NCBI RefSeq assembly: GCF_964340395.1
Contig: NC_135556.1
Coordinates: 24,541,723-24,605,722 of the forward strand
Length of the DNA: 64,000 bases
From: Glandiceps talaboti
Taxonomy: Eukaryota > Hemichordata > Enteropneusta > Spengelidae
Direction of reading: 5' to 3'
The notes beneath the pieces were generated by a model. That model was not told the origin of the DNA and searched no databases. It saw only the letters and a list, made by a program, of their open reading frames with translations. Shown piece by piece: positions 24,413 to 35,826 of the stretch (the stretch's first letter is position 1; every line of letters starts with the position of its first letter). Position numbers and translations under genes: made by a program.

Positions 24413-27400
24413 CCACACATGTAGTCTTTCACTGTCAGCAGAAATACTTTTTGTGTTATTCTTGTTCATGTAATTTGAATGATGAAGATATTCATTGTTG
24501 AATCGATTAGCCCAGAGATCTGTTTTGGTCATACTAGCTCTGTCCATGGTTTCTGACAAACGTAGCTATGAAAGACCGTAGCTATGAAAGTCTCTGTCAG
24601 TGTAGTAAACAAGGTATCCATGGTTTCAATAGAGGTATGCCAAGTCTATGGACTTGATGATAATACGTCTCACTAAGATTTTTCCCTCACTGTCTAGTCA
24701 CTGTGTAAATTTGATATAAACTTTTGGTTAACACTGGATGTATGTATTATTTGTTGGACTAATGAAAGCATTGACTTTGCTTTGTAATATTTTCACCAAA
24801 AGACAAGCTATTCTTAATCTGATGTAGTGTGATGGTATGAAATGAATTTTAACTATGAACCAACAAAATAGTTGCACCCATTCAGTTAGATGTATAGTCA
24901 CCTGTAACGTTGAAACAGATTTCTGATAAAATGTGAAAGTTTATTCAACAAATTGACTGTGTGGTTGCATCATTATACTCTGCTTTCTAAACAGACCAAT
25001 GTGATTAGGAATGAGAGTGAATGCAACATTGCTAGAATTACAGTCCCTCTGTGATAGATGACAGAAAATTCTGTTTACTTCAAAAATTCCAATAAACTGA
25101 CACATACAAGTTTAGACTTGATTCATCATAAGTAGACTTTCTGAAAGAATGCCAGATTGTAAGATGTTGGTAACTGAATCCATCATAGTATTTAGGTCCT
25201 ATGTGCTGGTATTCATATAGAACGTAATGCTTGAAGTGAACACATGTCTAGTGTATTTATAAACCATACAATGTTTAGGGTACTTATTGTAATGGTGAAC
25301 AACCTCTATGGCAAATCTCACTAAGTCTTGATACAATATACTCAAGAACAGAGGCCTTCAGTTTCATTTCAAATTGTGGAGGATTTGAGACCAGTTAAAT
25401 CCTGTCTACATGTAACTTAATACACTTTACTGGAGGTCTAAAATACTGTGTAACTTTACACTTTAAAATAGACACACATCTGTACATAGTAACCATTGCT
25501 TACTTGGTACTCTGAACTGGGTTTTGTTATTAGTTGATTCATATGATATACATATACATGTAAATATTAAAGTAAGAGATAACATTTTCTGTAACATAGG
25601 AAAGAAACACGACATTGCTAAGTTATAAATAAATTAGAGAACTTCCAGAGTTTGTCTGTCATTGTTGTAAAACAAAGCTTGAAGCCTTTCACGGGTGGGT
25701 GGGGGTGGGGGCACATAATGTAAATGATGATATATGAACGTGCCACCCTTTGGGGGTATGTATTATTGGCTATTGGTCTAAAATTGGGGGTGTAGATTTG
25801 GAGATTTGGTGGTCTTGAATGGAATCACCCAGCCTTGTTTCAAATCCATCACACACTGTTGCCAAGTTCACTTGAGTATGTAAACAATCTAGTATGTGTT
25901 GTATCATTTATGAGTATTTTATGAAATGACAAGGGGCATACTTTGGGTAGTCAACTGTAAAATGAGATAATGTGATACAAATGCAAGTGACCTTGTTAAA
26001 TCTGGTTAGCTGACAGGTGCATAGTTATATTAACTGAGAGGTAACGTCTTGAACTCTGCAATTTCATTGGCCTTGGATATGTAGCAAAGTTGTGCAATTT
26101 TACTTATTTGTTGTATTAATTCATACACTAGCTGGAATGTCCCATGACTTTAACGTAGAAATGACTGTACTAGTACTGTTATTTACATATGCTTTATTCT
26201 GCACATACAAAGCTGATGGCACAGTTATACAGCTATTATTACTGTTACCCCTGGCACAGACCTGTAACCACACAGGGACCATAATTTTCTCAGCTCAACT
26301 TGATCCCTGGGGTGTATACATTTATTTAAATACAGTTTTACTACATAGACACTCTGTCTCCAGTGTCCAAACCATGTCTTAGTAGCAATAAAATCTACTC
26401 AAGTTCCAAAGTCATTTTATCAGTGTTACCCCTTACATTTAGTTATGGGAAAGCTGTAGAAGTTTCACCAGATAGACCAGTCTTGCTTATGAAATCCTAC
26501 CAAAACACCAAAGATTTAAACATGTCAGCAACCAACCACAGAGTTTTAGAAATGTAATTATTTTTTTAATTTTGACCACAACATATAACCATGGATTGGG
26601 GAGGTTTATTTTTACATTTCAAAGCCAGTTATATAGTTGGTAGACAGGGTGTGGATCAATACTAAACATGAAGACTGAAGTGTACATATATCAAGTTTAT
26701 TCTACATACTTCATATTGTATACTTAGTGTTAGTAGTCAGGATGAGTCAGACATCAATGAATTTGTCTATACTAAATACACCTACTGAATTTTAGACATA
26801 ACTGGATCAGTCTGTGCACACACACTAAAAGCAGCACCTACTGAATTTCAGAAATTTTTCTCACACTGCAAAGTAACTACTTGGATTCAAAGCTGTACTA
26901 TGTCCTTGAAAAACAATCTTGCACTCAAAACACTTGAGAATATTGATGTACTTTAATCTAAGAAGTCATATGATATTAAATAACTTTAATGAAATACTTT
27001 TGTAAATCCTTTTGAAGTAACAGTATTAAACTTTTTCAAGGATATTTTGAACAGACAATAGTTTGTTGATTTGGGATTAAAACCTTTCAAGAAAAATCCA
27101 TCTGTAATAAACAAAAGAATGTCAATGATCTGAAATTGAGGTCACATGTGGCCACAGGTGCAGTGTTCTACATGTACATGTATATTAAAATTGACAAAGT
27201 AGGTATAGAGGTCAAAGGTCAACATCAACTCTATTTTATTACATTGATCCAGTACAGTGGAGGTAGGATTGGGTGGAGGTTTGATATTTATTTACATTTT
27301 GGATAAACTGTCCTGATACTAATCACTAATTGTGCATATATTGATTTCAATGTTTACATGACATTCATAGTTGTACTCCTAATCTCTTCACCCTATTATC

Positions 27401-30400
27401 CCAGAACTATAGTTTCTTCCTATTGTTTTCTGTATAGTGGGTGATTCCATGATAGAGAGATGGGGTTGACAGGATTAAAGAAATCTATCAGACATATTGA
27501 TTCATATACAAATCTCTTATTAGAAAACAATTGATCAAAAGTCAGGTTTTCATTGAAAAATAGTTGCAATTTTGTACAAAAATATGTCTTGGGATAAACA
27601 GTTATGTTGTAAAACTATAAAAAGCAGACTTTAAAAAAATACATTTTGGTGTCACAGTTCTTCTGTAAAAACAGCTTTACTGTGGTGACAAATGGAAAAT
27701 CAATACATTTGTAACCTAAATAGCAATGAGACAGTATGATAGCCCCTCAACCCAGAACTTCACAACAACAGATTGCGATAGCTAAACTCAGCTGTACCTA
27801 CTAAAGATGAACAACAATTCTGTTTATGATACTGGTGTAGATCTTAAAGATTGATATTATACACTGAGTTGCTATGACTCATTTTGAAGAGGCAAAAAAC
27901 TTGGCAAGAAACTTGAATACTGTTACCAAATATTGGAATCTGTAAGGGCTCTCACAATGGCCACACAGTCTAATATCTAAGTACTTAGCTGAGAAGTAGA
28001 AAGAATCTCTGATTTTTAGGTGCTCTTATCTTGTGTATGTCAGTCAGTTGCTAAAGGACAGAGACTTGTAACCATAGGCAACCACCCCTTATATCAGTGT
28101 AAGTTCAGATAAGGAACTCATACAGTGAAACAGTTTTTATCCTATGCTCTAAATGTAATCTCTTGTTTTACATCTCTTTTACTTATATTGTGGTTAAAAC
28201 TTATTTCTATCAGTGTGTTTTCTTGAGTCATATTGTTTATCTTTATAGCACTCACTAATATCCATCATGTAGACCCAGTTTCACAGTGAATATTCTGTCA
28301 CTCACATACATTTTGTAGTTTTATTCAAACATCTCAGTGATGTAGTGTTCATACTTCATCGGAAGTCATTAACTCTGCCACATTCTAATTCTATGTGTTC
28401 ATAGGTATCATAGTCTTCTATTTCATAGAGTGTCAATCCTGAGGTGTTTTTTTGTTTGTTTTTTTGTTTTTTGTTGTTGTCATATTTCCATTATAATACT
28501 TACATGGAGTTTGTTGTTCTGAAAAGTATTTATTGTAACAATTTTGTGTAATTTGCATTACATATTGAGTTTGGACATAGTGTATGTGGCAACAAAAAGT
28601 AGAAACAGAGGCCAATCTCAACTAAAGTAAGGAAATAAAAACCCACTGAAATAGTTAGATTTAAATTAGCTTGATTAAAAACCAGTTACATGTACTAGAA
28701 CTAAGCTGCAAATGTATATTAAATCATGGATGTATTAATGATTAAATCAACTGTAAATATAATATACTATGAATAAACTCATGTACTGTCTGTAACACTG
28801 ACTTCCTGTCTTCATTCTTACAAGTATCAAACATGCATACAGACAATAATCAAAAGAAATCAGATAAATTTGAGTGGTTTGTCATGTTGTATGAAGTCAC
28901 TCTTATTTTCTGACTTCATGTGAATGAATTTTTTCTGTAACTTAATTTACAGTATAAATTAACACTAGAAGCTTTATGATAAGTTGTTAATTTCCTCATC
29001 TTTACAGTGCAGAATATACTTAGACTAATGACTGATGCATTGATGTAGTAGAATGATAGATATCTTTGATGTGTACATGTGAGCTCTTCATATTAAACAG
29101 CGCCCTCAACAGTGTGAGTCATCAACAGGTGGTTCTCAGCCATTACCCACAATTCTCCTGTCTTGCAAAACTTTGTATGTAAGTCAGGACTTGGTATTTA
29201 TGTTTAGTAGTTAAAGGGTCACCATTTTTCAAAAAAAAAAAGTTGCTAAGCATTTTGGATAATAAAAGGATTGTTTACAGACCACATGAGCAAAAGAAGC
29301 ATTTCAACTATTCAAAAGACACTATGAAAGTACAATAATGAAATCACTCAAGAAGTCCTTGAGAAGCATCATATTTCACTTCTGAATTTGAACTAAATTC
29401 CAGTATTATATAGTCGGCAAAGACGTGTATCTATTACCAATATATGAAACTCCTTGACCTTCTGTATATCTATTTACACACAAAGTGTCTCTACAGGTTT
29501 TGTTGATGATAATGAGTATGTGTTATTTGTTATTTGTTAATGAATGGCTACTTTTCATTTGCTGCTATTGTTAACATTGGCTAGGGAGATAATACAGTGT
29601 TTGTATGCTAGTAGTGTATTTTGATTGCCACCTTAGTCACTTTGTATGTACATTTCCATGAACTGAGTTGAGTTGAGTCACTTTATTGACTCTGGTCCTA
29701 CCCCTGACATCAATGAGGTGTTGATAACATACTCATTGTGTAGGTGTGAACACTTGGTGAGAGCCAACTATTGTATTCAGTTATGTGCCTGATGAGGGGG
29801 TATAAATTGTTATTTAATTATAGCTCTCCTGAGGGTGCCATCCCCTATTGTTTTAGTTATTACTCTATCCATAGTATGCACTGTAGTGTGCCCTCAGAGA
29901 TAGAGTTTGACCTTTTGTCTGGTGGGGTTTGTTTTAGTTCACCTTGGCAACAGTACAAGTATTCCAGAGTGCTATTGGGTAAGCATTTGCTTGTAATGAG
30001 CTGTGTAGTACACTGGTATGTGTACACAGGAGTCAAGTCCTGTCAGTTGGCTTCTCAATAGTTTGTCTACCGGAGTCCAGTGTGAACCAACCTGTATGGA
30101 ATACTCAGTAACTCATAACATGGAATGTCTGACCACATGCTGAGAATACTATATTAGAAGACATCCAGAAAGGATTCATTCAAACATTTAATGAACCAAG
30201 CAAGGTCATTTGGAGTACATTAATATTTATAGAGGTGATACTAGGACCTGTTGCTGTGTACATGTACATGCACTCACAAAGGTTTGTGAGTTCTACCGGA
30301 AAAAAACCAAACACTGTTGCTTAGCGTGGATTGATATATGTTTATGGCACTGGATAAGACGGAGATTGATGTACATGATGTTTGGTGGCAGACTACTAAG

Positions 30401-31075
30401 TACTGATATTTGACCCTAGATACGTTGAAATACTAAATTGAACACTGTATGTACACATAACTATGTTGTAATCCAGACTACATTAATGAGATTAACAAGG
30501 TAAAAGTTCCCGTACTAGTAGGTAAGTTTAAGTGTGTCAATCTAGAAATTAAAAAATAATTTATAATAGTCAGTTATAAACTTTACTGTGTATTTAGTGT
30601 TAGTTATCATATTTATAAAACAGGTGTGTTTCCACAGGTGCATAATTTAAGAGTCTGTCAAAATTTATGTCAACCATTCCTGAATAATCAATATATATAC
30701 ATTGTATGTGTATATCAAAATCTGGTTATATTTGGCGATATATCCATATTAAAGTTTACCAATTGTTCTGTAGTGAATTTTAAAAATAAATCACATTTCA
30801 AATATTTGTTTGTTTCAAACTTTTGGAAGTAATGTAAAAAAAAAACCAAATAGCAACTATTGGTAATTGAGAAAGTTGAATTGACTCTAATAGTGTATTA
30901 ATCAATAGTAAATTAGTCAGTGTATTAAATTTGTAGCCAGGAAAACTATATTAAGGCACTGCATAATAAGTATGGTACTTACTTGTAGCTGTAAAACTTA
31001 GAGAGACACTTGCAGTATTTGACATACTCACAAAAATACCTTTGAGGACAATGCCTTGAATTGTATTCCTATCTA
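24413..31075. other. Long stretch without recognised genes
   Basis: AT-rich DNA on both strands without coding-like frames. Frames such as 26092-26382 and 29771-30061 lack motifs and flanking splice sites. It includes the inverted fragment of the CCCCATTTTAGACC repeat at 25738-25830. If the exons at 16.8-18.4 kb belong to the EF-hand/WD40 gene, this is intron. Confidence 0.5.
25738..25830 (-). repeat. Truncated inverted copy of the 23.3-kb dispersed repeat
   Basis: Reads GTGCCACCCTTTGGGGGT followed by GGTCTAAAATTGGGG, the reverse complement of the 3' part of the repeat at 23330-23660. Confidence 0.6.
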
Positions 31076-31452
31076 GACTCTCTTACAGCCCTCGGAGCTT
31101 CGCTTTACTAAAATTAAAGCTAAACGAATTATTTTGTATGTACCGATGCCAGCTAATTAACCGTACTCGAATATCCTTGTACTGTGCGCCCTCATCGACC
31201 ATGATAGAGATAACCATTCGTTGATGTGTGACTGCGACGCTCCGTGTTATCGCGAAGCCCCGAGTCGCGATAACACGGAGCGTCGCAGTCACACGTCAAC
31301 GAACATATATCTCTATGTGGTCGATGAGGGCGCACAGTACAAGGTTGTTCGAGTACGATGGAGTACGTTATGTAGATGGTATCGGTACATACAAAATAAT
31401 TCATTTAGCGTCGATTTTAGTAAAGCGAAGTTCCGAGGACTGTGAGAGAGTC
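31076..31452. mobile_element. Foldback (hairpin) DNA element, family A, copy 2
   Basis: Nearly the whole 377 bp is an inverted repeat: about 180-bp arms meet at a short loop near 31262. The inner arms are close to perfect (CGACGCTCCGTGTTATCGCG and its reverse complement). The outer ends are GACTCTCTTACAG and its mirror CTGTGAGAGAGTC, each flanked by TA. It shares internal blocks with 12783-13056. No transposase is encoded; the frames on both strands are shadows of the palindrome. Confidence 0.82.
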
Positions 31453-31982
31453 TAATTCCGATCTAGACTATATTTCAACATTGTAAAGTCACTTAGACTT
31501 TAGATTAAAATCCACAAGATTAATTGAATGTGTACTCAAGCCTAATTCCTAGCTTGTTGACATCAGTGTTTGTTTTCTAATGAAGAACATTTGCAGCAGA
31601 AAATTTTATGTTGTCCATGGTACTGTTATATCCTATGGCTAGTATAGCTGTGTTTTGTTGAACTTTGACCGGTGGAGTTGTAGCTAAGTGAGGACTTCCT
31701 TTTAATGTGGATAATAATTGACTCATTGTACGTCCATGTTTATGGTTGTTTTGTGTCTCTGTTTTTGGATACTAGGAGAATACAGCACTTTATCATATCA
31801 CTGGCATCTGGAACATAAATTTGGTGATTATCCCAGGAATTAATAATCACTGCCAAGGAATTGCGAGGTTTACTTGGATACTATTCAGCTATTCTGGGGC
31901 CATATATGTATGTGCATGATATGGCTAACAATAAAGTGACTATGTCAACATTGTGATTGATAGAATATTGCATTAGACTCTC

Positions 31983-32135
31983 TCCATCCTGTACAGTTGT
32001 GATTTTGAAATTTAGAACTCATCAACGTCGATACTGTCCAGTGTGTAGTTTGTGACATTAAAGTTTTAAATTCATGAAACTTATCCCCATCCAGGGTGTA
32101 CAGTTGTAATTTTGAAAGTTAGAACTCATCAACTT
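31983..32135. repeat. Short direct duplication, about 45 bp, two copies about 100 bp apart
   Basis: GTACAGTTGTGATTTTGAAA with TTAGAACTCATCAAC following (31990-32025) recurs at about 32098-32133 with a few changes. The second copy abuts the exon candidate at 32143. Confidence 0.75.
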
Positions 32136-32142
32136 TATCAAA

Positions 32143-32316
32143 ATGAATATCGTAGTCTTTAATCCAGCCATCACTACATCACAAAAGACTTTTACTGACA
32201 GTACTTTGAGTCTTTCTACAATCCACCTAACAAGAAGTTCGTCAGAAATTATCGCTTTTCTTACCGAGTATGATGAGGAAAGTTTCAAGCAGGAAGCATT
32301 CATCAAAATTGAAGAG
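32143..32316 (+). CDS. Candidate alternative 5' exon of the EF-hand/WD40 gene
   Basis: An ATG at 32143 opens a 58-codon frame with coding-like composition (Ser/Thr-rich, then LTEYDEESFKQEAFIKIEE) ending at a GTAATA donor in phase 0, the phase required by the EF-hand exon at 39901. A possible acceptor (ATATCGTAG) ends at 32155 but would enter in phase 1, which does not match the phase-0 exit at 18365. It is therefore more likely an alternative first exon than an internal one, or it is not an exon at all. Confidence 0.3.
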
Positions 32317-32470
32317 GTAATAGAAACTTTTATTGCTTTTATTTTGATATACATGTACATTGTAAAAGAACATATATGATATGATATCCTGTATGACATT
32401 GCAAGTTACGAAATGACTGAGTTGTTGTACATTTATGTAATTATTTTCAACGTGAAGCTTCCATGCCATA

Positions 32471-32720
32471 ATGTATGTATGTATGTATGTATGTATGTAT
32501 GTATGTATGTATGTATGTGTGTGTATGTATGTATGTATGTATGTATGTATGTATGTATGTATGTATGTATGTATGTATGTATGTATGTATGTATGTATGT
32601 ATGTATGTATGTATGTATGTATGTATGTATGTATGTATGTATGTATGTATGTATGTATGTATGTATGTATGTATGTATGTATGTATGTATGTATGTATGT
32701 ATGTATGCATGTATGTATGC
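32471..32720. repeat. (ATGT)n microsatellite, about 250 bp
   Basis: About sixty copies of ATGT, with one GTGT interruption near 32518 and ATGC variants near the right end. All frames across it are spurious Met-Tyr-Val-Cys repeats. Confidence 0.97.
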
Positions 32721-35700
32721 CCTTGTACTGCTTAATACTATGATATTACAATGCAGAGAAGTGGTTCAAAAGTCTTATGCTTATTGTTTTTGTATAAGTT
32801 TTAGAGCCCTGGTAAAATAGTGGAGTAACTCTGGTACATATATTAAAAATCAACATTTCTTCATAGACAGTCATTGATAAGGTACTAAACTGGAGGTGGT
32901 GTGGGGTGGGGGGGGGGACTTGACTAGAGAATGGGTACAGGTGTACCTTGGAGCATTCACATTGCAAGCACAAAATCTACAAAGGTTCTAGTAAAAATGT
33001 AGGGTTAGGGTCAAAAATGTACATATTAGCTGGAAAGTAAAAGACCAAAGTCTACACACCCATAGTATTCAAAGGGATAAATCAGAGCTCAAGAAACTAT
33101 AAAAAAAGAATATATAATGTGTACTGTAACTTTTGCACTTCATGGAGTGACTCACAACTTTTGAAGTGAATTTTAAAATTCTTAATGACATACACTGAAT
33201 AAGCATAGCTGTATTGGCAATGTGCCGAGATCTTTTGTAACATTTACCATAGCAAGTTACTTTTACACATCAACACTGTTTGACCACACTATGGCCTCAT
33301 TTAGACTTTGGTGAAAGAAACGTACCATACCATGGAAAATGTAGTCATGTGGAATTTTAAATAATGTTTATTTGAAGGTATTGAAGCAACTGATGATGTG
33401 AGTATCAATGCATCATTTCAATGCTTTGAACAATGGTTGACAACAGGTGAAATTGACAATTTGACTCCATGACCTCTGACCTTCATTGTAAGCCAGGTCA
33501 CTGGAACTTACTGACATATATTGTATTGTGTAAATTAAGTACTAGTTGAATTGCCCTGGAGGTACACTTTAACTAGTTGTATTGTCCTCGGGGTACACAG
33601 TAACTGGTGATCATATTAAATATACTGCAATAAACTCTTGTCTAATGGAATGCACTGCCAGACACTGCCTGTGGTATAAACAGTAATTCATATATGTTTA
33701 GTAGGTTTTATCAAAACTGGGGTAGGGAGAGTTGCTGTATGCCTGCAGCCTTGATGATAAAGTGAGCAAAAATTACCTTTCCTTGATAATAAAATTGATA
33801 AATTTTCAATCTGACAGTGAAACAATGTTTCAAAGACTGCCATCACAGGTACATACTAGTAATTGCTACACAGTAACAAAACAGTGGTCATTATGTACAG
33901 CAATTGTTACTCTTCATAGACCAGAGAGTTTATGTCCATGTCAGATCCCATACACCAGAAATAAAAGTTATCTGATCTATATAAAGATTTGTTTTATTGT
34001 GAATTGAAATACTGGTGATGACCATTTCAAACCTAGATTATTGTTTATCTTATTTTGTCAAGAAATGATTATTATTCCTCTATAGTATCATAAATGTGTC
34101 TTCATATATACCATTTCCTCCCCCCTGGTATACTAATTTACGGAAGACATTAACATCTCATCATTTTTTTGAAGATGAAATTCTCAAGTACAGACAATTC
34201 TATTCAGCATACAAAACTACAGCAGCATACACTAATATATCCATATTGGGTCCTTGGTACTTTGTAGTTTCATATCTCACACACAAAAAACCACACTTGA
34301 TCAGTTTGGAAGTCTAGCTGTCACTGTGTTTGATATCACGTGTGAACATTGACATTTCAACTGGAGAGGTTGTTTCCTTTCCCATAATCATGTACATCTA
34401 CAAAGTAGAACTTTATGGTCCTCTAAATTATCTTAAAGACATGTGCTCTTGATCAGCTGGAAAATCTGTAGCTGTCATCATGTGTGAACATTGACATTTC
34501 AACTGGAGAGGTTGTTTGTTTCCTTGCCCTCAGTATACGTACATGTATTGTCTTAATTAGTTAAGTAGAATTTTGTGTTCCAGTAAATTAATAGTTAACA
34601 AAAAAATGACTACTTTCTAAATGGTATCTTGTCTCACATCCTGTACATCTATCCCATAATACCACTTGACCTTTCACCTTAGTTTGTATTATTCTTAGAA
34701 AACAAAAAAGGAATTCAGTGTGTATGGAAGATGAATAGACAGTGAAATTAAATTTAATATTAGTCTAAACATGTTTGCTATAAAACTCAATATATTATTG
34801 ATAACGACAAACTATACTGTAGTGTAAAATAACAAATACAATTATGATATATGTTAACTATTTGAAATATCATATGGTAAAAATATGTGAATAAACACTA
34901 TGAATACACTTATGGTATATTTTAATTTTTAGAATAATGATAAAAACATATGCATAAAAAATCACTTAGCTTATATCTTTAGAAATTTATAAATGACTAT
35001 TTTGGAAATGTATGAAATATTGTTAGTAACAAAGTGGCATCATTGAAAGGAATAAAACATTACAAGAGGGCCAAGGTGCTCCTGTTAAATAGCTTGTTCA
35101 GAGAAAGCACAAAAAGTACCAGGGTTTGATGCTTGGTGCATCGATCCTGTAACCAAGCTTGTTATAGGGAAATGACTAATTCGTCATTTTATAGATGTAA
35201 AAAAAACCCACATCTGTCAAACAAAGCAAATGAAATGTACACAGATGCATTATATACATTATATGGTTACATACTGTGAAAATGACATGTTTTGAATTAG
35301 AATTGATGAGATCTATGTCTACATGTATGTATTCAGGTCATAGAAATACCATCATTACATTAGAAATCTGTACAACACACTTGTACATAATCCTGTACAT
35401 GAAATGGCAAAAATTAGAATTTAAATATCTAAGTCTGGATTAAGCAGGACTTACCTGTTACCTTTACGCTATGTACATGTAAATATTATGTAAAACTATG
35501 TAGATGTCAATACTTACTAGGGGGGGGGATTCAATTAGTTTTGTAAGGGACTACAAATGGTCATTTATAATTTAAAATATCTGGACATGATTTCCTATAG
35601 ACTGTAATTATCTGAATTCATACACAACCAGTAATGAGATTTTACCGCCACCACCTGCTTCTACATTGGTATGTTTATATAGTGGAATCGGCCGTTGCCA

Positions 35701-35826
35701 ATTCAAACATTTTTTTTTCAGTGCACTTGACAGCCTTAAATTCATTCTGCCAGACCAACTGTGTTAGTCAACCTCTCGTATTCTTTTTTTTTTTAAGTTT
35801 TGTGATCATTTCATAATTTTTTTACA
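32721..35826. other. Non-coding stretch with small direct duplications
   Basis: No supported exon. Two small duplications stand out: a 37-bp pair at about 33540-33605 (ACTAGTTG-AATTGCCCT type) and a pair around GTGAACATTGACATTTCAAC at about 34340 and 34484, some 140 bp apart. A 31-base segment at 33819-33849 is flanked by a good acceptor (AATCTGACAG) and a GTACAT donor, a possible micro-exon without other support. Confidence 0.4.

Noticed and set aside
26092-26382. Hydrophobic 96-codon plus-strand frame
   Set aside because: Composition fits AT-rich random DNA; no family resemblance or splice context.
31192-31455. Several overlapping frames on both strands with similar proteins
   Set aside because: They are mirror images produced by the family A palindrome.
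32058-32399. 113-codon minus-strand frame
   Set aside because: Overlaps the better-supported plus-strand exon candidate and shows no motif of its own.
32413-32820. Met-Tyr-Val-Cys repeat proteins on both strands
   Set aside because: Pure translation of the (ATGT)n microsatellite. The same applies to frames over the microsatellites at 12.2, 14.7-15.0, 44.3 and 51.0 kb.
33819-33849. Possible 31-base micro-exon with good acceptor
   Set aside because: Phase fits none of the firm exons without extra assumptions, and the sequence carries no recognisable protein.
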